The position numbers and the translations under genes were made by a program. A stretch of 52,516 bases of DNA, taken from positions 1 to 52,516 of IMG/VR virus record IMGVR_UViG_3300023087_000990, one strand, 5' to 3'. Source of the stretch: a virus. Position 1 is the stretch's first letter. Every line of letters starts with the position of its first letter. Positions 50,408-52,516 of this stretch are shown one piece after another. The notes under the pieces are model-generated. The model had not been told where the DNA came from, did not search any database, and was given only the letters and a program-made list of their open reading frames with translations.

Positions 50408-50949
50408 TGTCCTACATTCTCCCAAGGGTAAACAAGCCAAACATCTTCTTCTGCTTTGTTTACTTCGTGTACTGAGTAATTCACTCCGCCAAACTCGCTT
50501 GATAAGTTTTCTGTAATAACTGCAAAGCGGACATTGTTACCCCATACAGTATTCCAATTAGGATTGTCAGGTAAACAAGAGCTTTGCCAATCTTGTTTAA
50601 TCCAATTAAATGTTGCACCAGTATCGTTTATATCATCTACAATTAAGATATTTTTCTTTTCAAAAGAATCACTAGTTTTGTAATCATGCCCTGAAATATA
50701 ACCAAACGCATCTTCACTCATCCAGCAGTTACTTTCACTACCGTGTCCTTCTCTATCGTCACGCAAGCTAACCTTTAGTGCTTCACAACGAATGTTTAAC
50801 ATATTACTAAGAATAGTTGCAGGAACATTGCCACCTCTTGTAATACCTACAATGTAGTCAGGCTTCCAGTTGTCGTTATACATTTGTAGTGCAATGTTTA
50901 GACATGCTCTTTCGATGTCTGCCCAATCATAATATTGTTTTTTAATCAT
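50404..50949 (-). CDS. Phosphoribosyltransferase
   Basis: A 181-residue protein. PDYIVGITRGGNVPATIL is the N-terminal binding loop and NILIVDDINDTGATF the PRPP-binding signature of purine/xanthine phosphoribosyltransferases. The ATG at 50949 is preferred over 50955 because AAGGA then lies at proper distance. It overlaps the oxygenase upstream. Probable role in nucleotide salvage during infection. Confidence 0.87.
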   Translation of the reverse strand: MIKKQYYDWADIERACLNIALQMYNDNWKPDYIVGITRGGNVPATILSNMLNIRCEALKVSLRDDREGHGSESNCWMSEDAFGYISGHDYKTSDSFEKKNILIVDDINDTGATFNWIKQDWQSSCLPDNPNWNTVWGNNVRFAVITENLSSEFGGVNYSVHEVNKAEEDVWLVYPWENVGQ

Positions 50950-51499
50950 CTTCATTCCTTAGAAATTTAAATGCTATTGTATGTCTATGTTTGTCATAAA
51001 ACGAAGTTGCTGAATGCAAAACATCACCATTAAATATTACTAGCCTATTAGGAATAGGAGCAATAGAAATCATAATAGGCATATCTTCGCCTTGTGTTTT
51101 TATTATACTATCAAATTTATTTTCTGTAAAGAAAAATTTTGTTTCGCCACCATCATTTAACCCCCAATTTTGATTAGGATAGTATAAGACTGTATATGTT
51201 GTAAAGTCGTGATGAAAATATGTTCGTTCATTTGGAGCATATAAATTAACATATGAACGATCAAGGTAACAATCTTTTAAATTATCAAAATGTTGTAGTT
51301 TAGAGTACAATGATTTAAATGTAACACTGTCGATTGGTAATTCGCTTACAAGACCACTCGGCGGAGTATTTGACTCGTCTGTTTCGCCTAACAAAAATTG
51401 CAGTGAAGACAGCTCTTTTTCGATTTGATGGAACTCACTTACAGAAAGGAACTGATCGTATGTTTGGATAAATCCATTAGCATAATCAGTAACAGTCAT
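50942..51499 (-). CDS. Fe/2OG oxygenase, P4H-like
   Basis: A 185-residue protein. The ATG at 51499 follows GGAGA and overlaps the cupin gene's stop. RTYFHHDFTTYTVLYYPN has the HxD pair, NDGGETKFFFTENK the central turn, NRLVIFNGDVLHSATSFY the distal His and KHRHTIAFKF the Arg or its replacement. Similar in order to the gene at 48220. Substrate unknown. Confidence 0.8.
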   Translation of the reverse strand: MTVTDYANGFIQTYDQFLSVSEFHQIEKELSSLQFLLGETDESNTPPSGLVSELPIDSVTFKSLYSKLQHFDNLKDCYLDRSYVNLYAPNERTYFHHDFTTYTVLYYPNQNWGLNDGGETKFFFTENKFDSIIKTQGEDMPIMISIAPIPNRLVIFNGDVLHSATSFYDKHRHTIAFKFLRNEDD

Positions 51500-51996
51500 T
51501 CTCCTTTTGCACCTCGTGCTAAATATTCTTCGTTGTGTATCCAACGGTATCCTTCACGCTGTACAAAACGCATAAAGCCCCACTCTTTTTGTTTACGTCC
51601 CATAAAGAACAAACTCCAGCACGGAATCTCATTACCGTCTGCATCTTTAGCAAGTTCTAACCAATGCAAATCATCTGCTGAACGCATACGGAAGTGTCCT
51701 GGTCCACGCCATACTCGTGTAGCACCGCATACATTTCCTTCTTGTGAAATAACTGGGATATGTTCCCAGTACCCGCCTTTTAAAATAAATGTAGCATATC
51801 CCCAAGGATGATCGTGCAGTGTAGGTTCATCGCTTACAAGAACTTTGTGTAGTGTAATGTTAAAAGGAAAGCGTTTACGTTCTTTTAAAAATACATAATA
51901 ACGGATAAGGTAAGGTACCTTTCCGTCTCTGTCTGTAATTACTCGACGTCTGCCGAGCTTGTCCATTAATTTAGAAAGGAATTTCGTCATCGTCAT
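51496..51996 (-). CDS. Cupin-domain protein
   Basis: A 166-residue protein from the ATG at 51996 (AAGG upstream); a start at 51990 is also possible. FPFNITLHKVLVSDEPTLHDHPWGYATFILKGGYWEH gives two strands with the H-x-H metal step, and HFRMRSADDLHWLEL the second His. It is a metal-binding small cupin common in marine phages as I recall. It overlaps the gene before it by 26 bases. Confidence 0.72.
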   Translation of the reverse strand: MTMTKFLSKLMDKLGRRRVITDRDGKVPYLIRYYVFLKERKRFPFNITLHKVLVSDEPTLHDHPWGYATFILKGGYWEHIPVISQEGNVCGATRVWRGPGHFRMRSADDLHWLELAKDADGNEIPCWSLFFMGRKQKEWGFMRFVQREGYRWIHNEEYLARGAKGE

Positions 51997-52339
51997 TTCT
52001 GCCTTTCCAGTCTTGATGTACCATTGCATATATTGTTTTAAATTTTTCGTATGCTTGTGCTAGTGCAGGATAGTCATTGCACATATCTTCTACTTTAGAA
52101 ACACTCGGCATATGATCTTCAAACTCAACCGGTTCATTTAATGTAATACTGTATGGTTCAACATTATCCCATTCGAACTCGCTACCTATTGTAGTGGTTG
52201 TAATTGAACTTATATCAATAGTGTCTGTCATATAGTCATTCATATTAATAGTAACATTATCACCAGTATTATTTACAAAATCGTCCAACTTTAAATCACT
52301 TATATCGATAGTAAAACTATCATCCTTTGATTGCGTCAT
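51971..52339 (-). CDS. Hypothetical acidic phage protein
   Basis: A 122-residue, strongly acidic protein with SFTIDISDLKLDDFVNN, a Thr/Ile-rich middle, then SKVEDMCNDYPALAQAYEKFKTIY and WKGRNDDDEIPF at the end. The C-terminal helix segment resembles proteins I recall from marine T4-like phages. The acidic D-D-D-E-I-P-F tail resembles the tips by which some phage proteins bind a partner such as a sliding clamp or SSB; this is speculation. Confidence 0.65.
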   Translation of the reverse strand: MTQSKDDSFTIDISDLKLDDFVNNTGDNVTINMNDYMTDTIDISSITTTTIGSEFEWDNVEPYSITLNEPVEFEDHMPSVSKVEDMCNDYPALAQAYEKFKTIYAMVHQDWKGRNDDDEIPF

Positions 52340-52516
52340 ACAATGCTGCTCCGCTAAAAAATTCTTTGTTTAACTTTGTACGTTGTTTATCTAAACTTAC
52401 AAGATAGTCTTCATAGTTTTCTACATAATCTCGAATCTTGTCAACTATCAAACCTCTATACTTTCTATAAGCAAAGTAATCTTCAGTCCATGCACTTGGA
52501 TATTTAAATTCAGGCA
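52320..52516 (-). CDS. C-terminal end of an unrecognised protein (cut by window edge)
   Basis: The last 64 residues of a minus-strand gene run in from the right edge. They include WTEDYFAYRKYRGLIVDKIR, a Tyr-rich charged helical region, and end LYDAIKG. The stop overlaps the start region of the gene at 52339 by 20 bases. Too short to identify. Confidence 0.6.
   Translation of the reverse strand, partial: PEFKYPSAWTEDYFAYRKYRGLIVDKIRDYVENYEDYLVSLDKQRTKLNKEFFSGAALYDAIKG

Noticed and set aside
1-52516. CRISPR array, insertion sequence or integrase
   Set aside because: No regularly spaced direct repeats, transposase motifs or tyrosine/serine recombinase motifs were seen in the frames read.

Overview
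The window looks like part of a large, AT-rich, tightly packed genome of a marine T4-like tailed phage (myovirus), with a cyanobacterium or Pelagibacter-type host most likely. The basis is mixed. The sequence shows T4-type late promoter motifs (TATAAATA variants), a T4-style RNase H/flap nuclease, folE and queE, a MoxR ATPase next to a VWA-metallopeptidase protein, a tail-fibre-like protein with an Mtd-like N-terminus, and many small conserved-looking hypotheticals. My impression that several of these hypotheticals belong to marine T4-like phages is from memory of such genomes, not from a search. No gene-free stretch exceeds about 150 bases.

Left part (1 to about 35,425): a 35 kb accessory island made of short strand-alternating operons. 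It holds 13 radical-SAM proteins (five with a cysteine domain in front of the core, others with C-terminal SPASM-like cysteines, one cobalamin-binding type). It also holds about 11 cupin-fold or Fe(II)/2-oxoglutarate oxygenase-like proteins, glycosyltransferase-like proteins, two SGNH-like proteins, a methyltransferase, a QueC-like PP-loop enzyme, two SDR proteins, a possible acetyltransferase, two proteins that look like degenerate kinases, a short UDP-sugar dehydrogenase and a sugar epimerase. The set suggests synthesis or tailoring of an unusual glycan or small molecule, but no substrate can be read from sequence. A tRNA-Asn-like gene lies inside the island on the opposite strand.

Right part (35,403 to 52,516): almost entirely minus strand. 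It holds the tail-fibre-like gene with a late promoter, then small hypotheticals, a VWA-metallopeptidase/MoxR pair, RNase H, folE-small membrane protein-queE, three more Fe/2OG oxygenases, two paralogous SGNH hydrolases, a HIT protein, an MBD4/EndoIII-like glycosylase, a phosphoribosyltransferase and a cupin. One plus-strand glycosyltransferase-like gene (41438-42373) interrupts it.

Regulation: four metabolic or nucleic-acid transcription units on the right carry near-perfect sigma-70 promoters (TTGACA, 17-base spacer, TATAAT-like), as expected for early genes. The island uses T4-late-like motifs. At three divergent junctions these sit exactly 5 bases upstream of both start codons and no ribosome-binding site is visible, which predicts leaderless, bidirectional late transcription. 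All six convergent junctions between genes overlap by 15-30 bases. Within operons genes are coupled by ATGA, TAATG or short overlaps. Late expression of the island together with the fibre gene suggests that its products act on virions or the cell envelope late in infection; this is inference.
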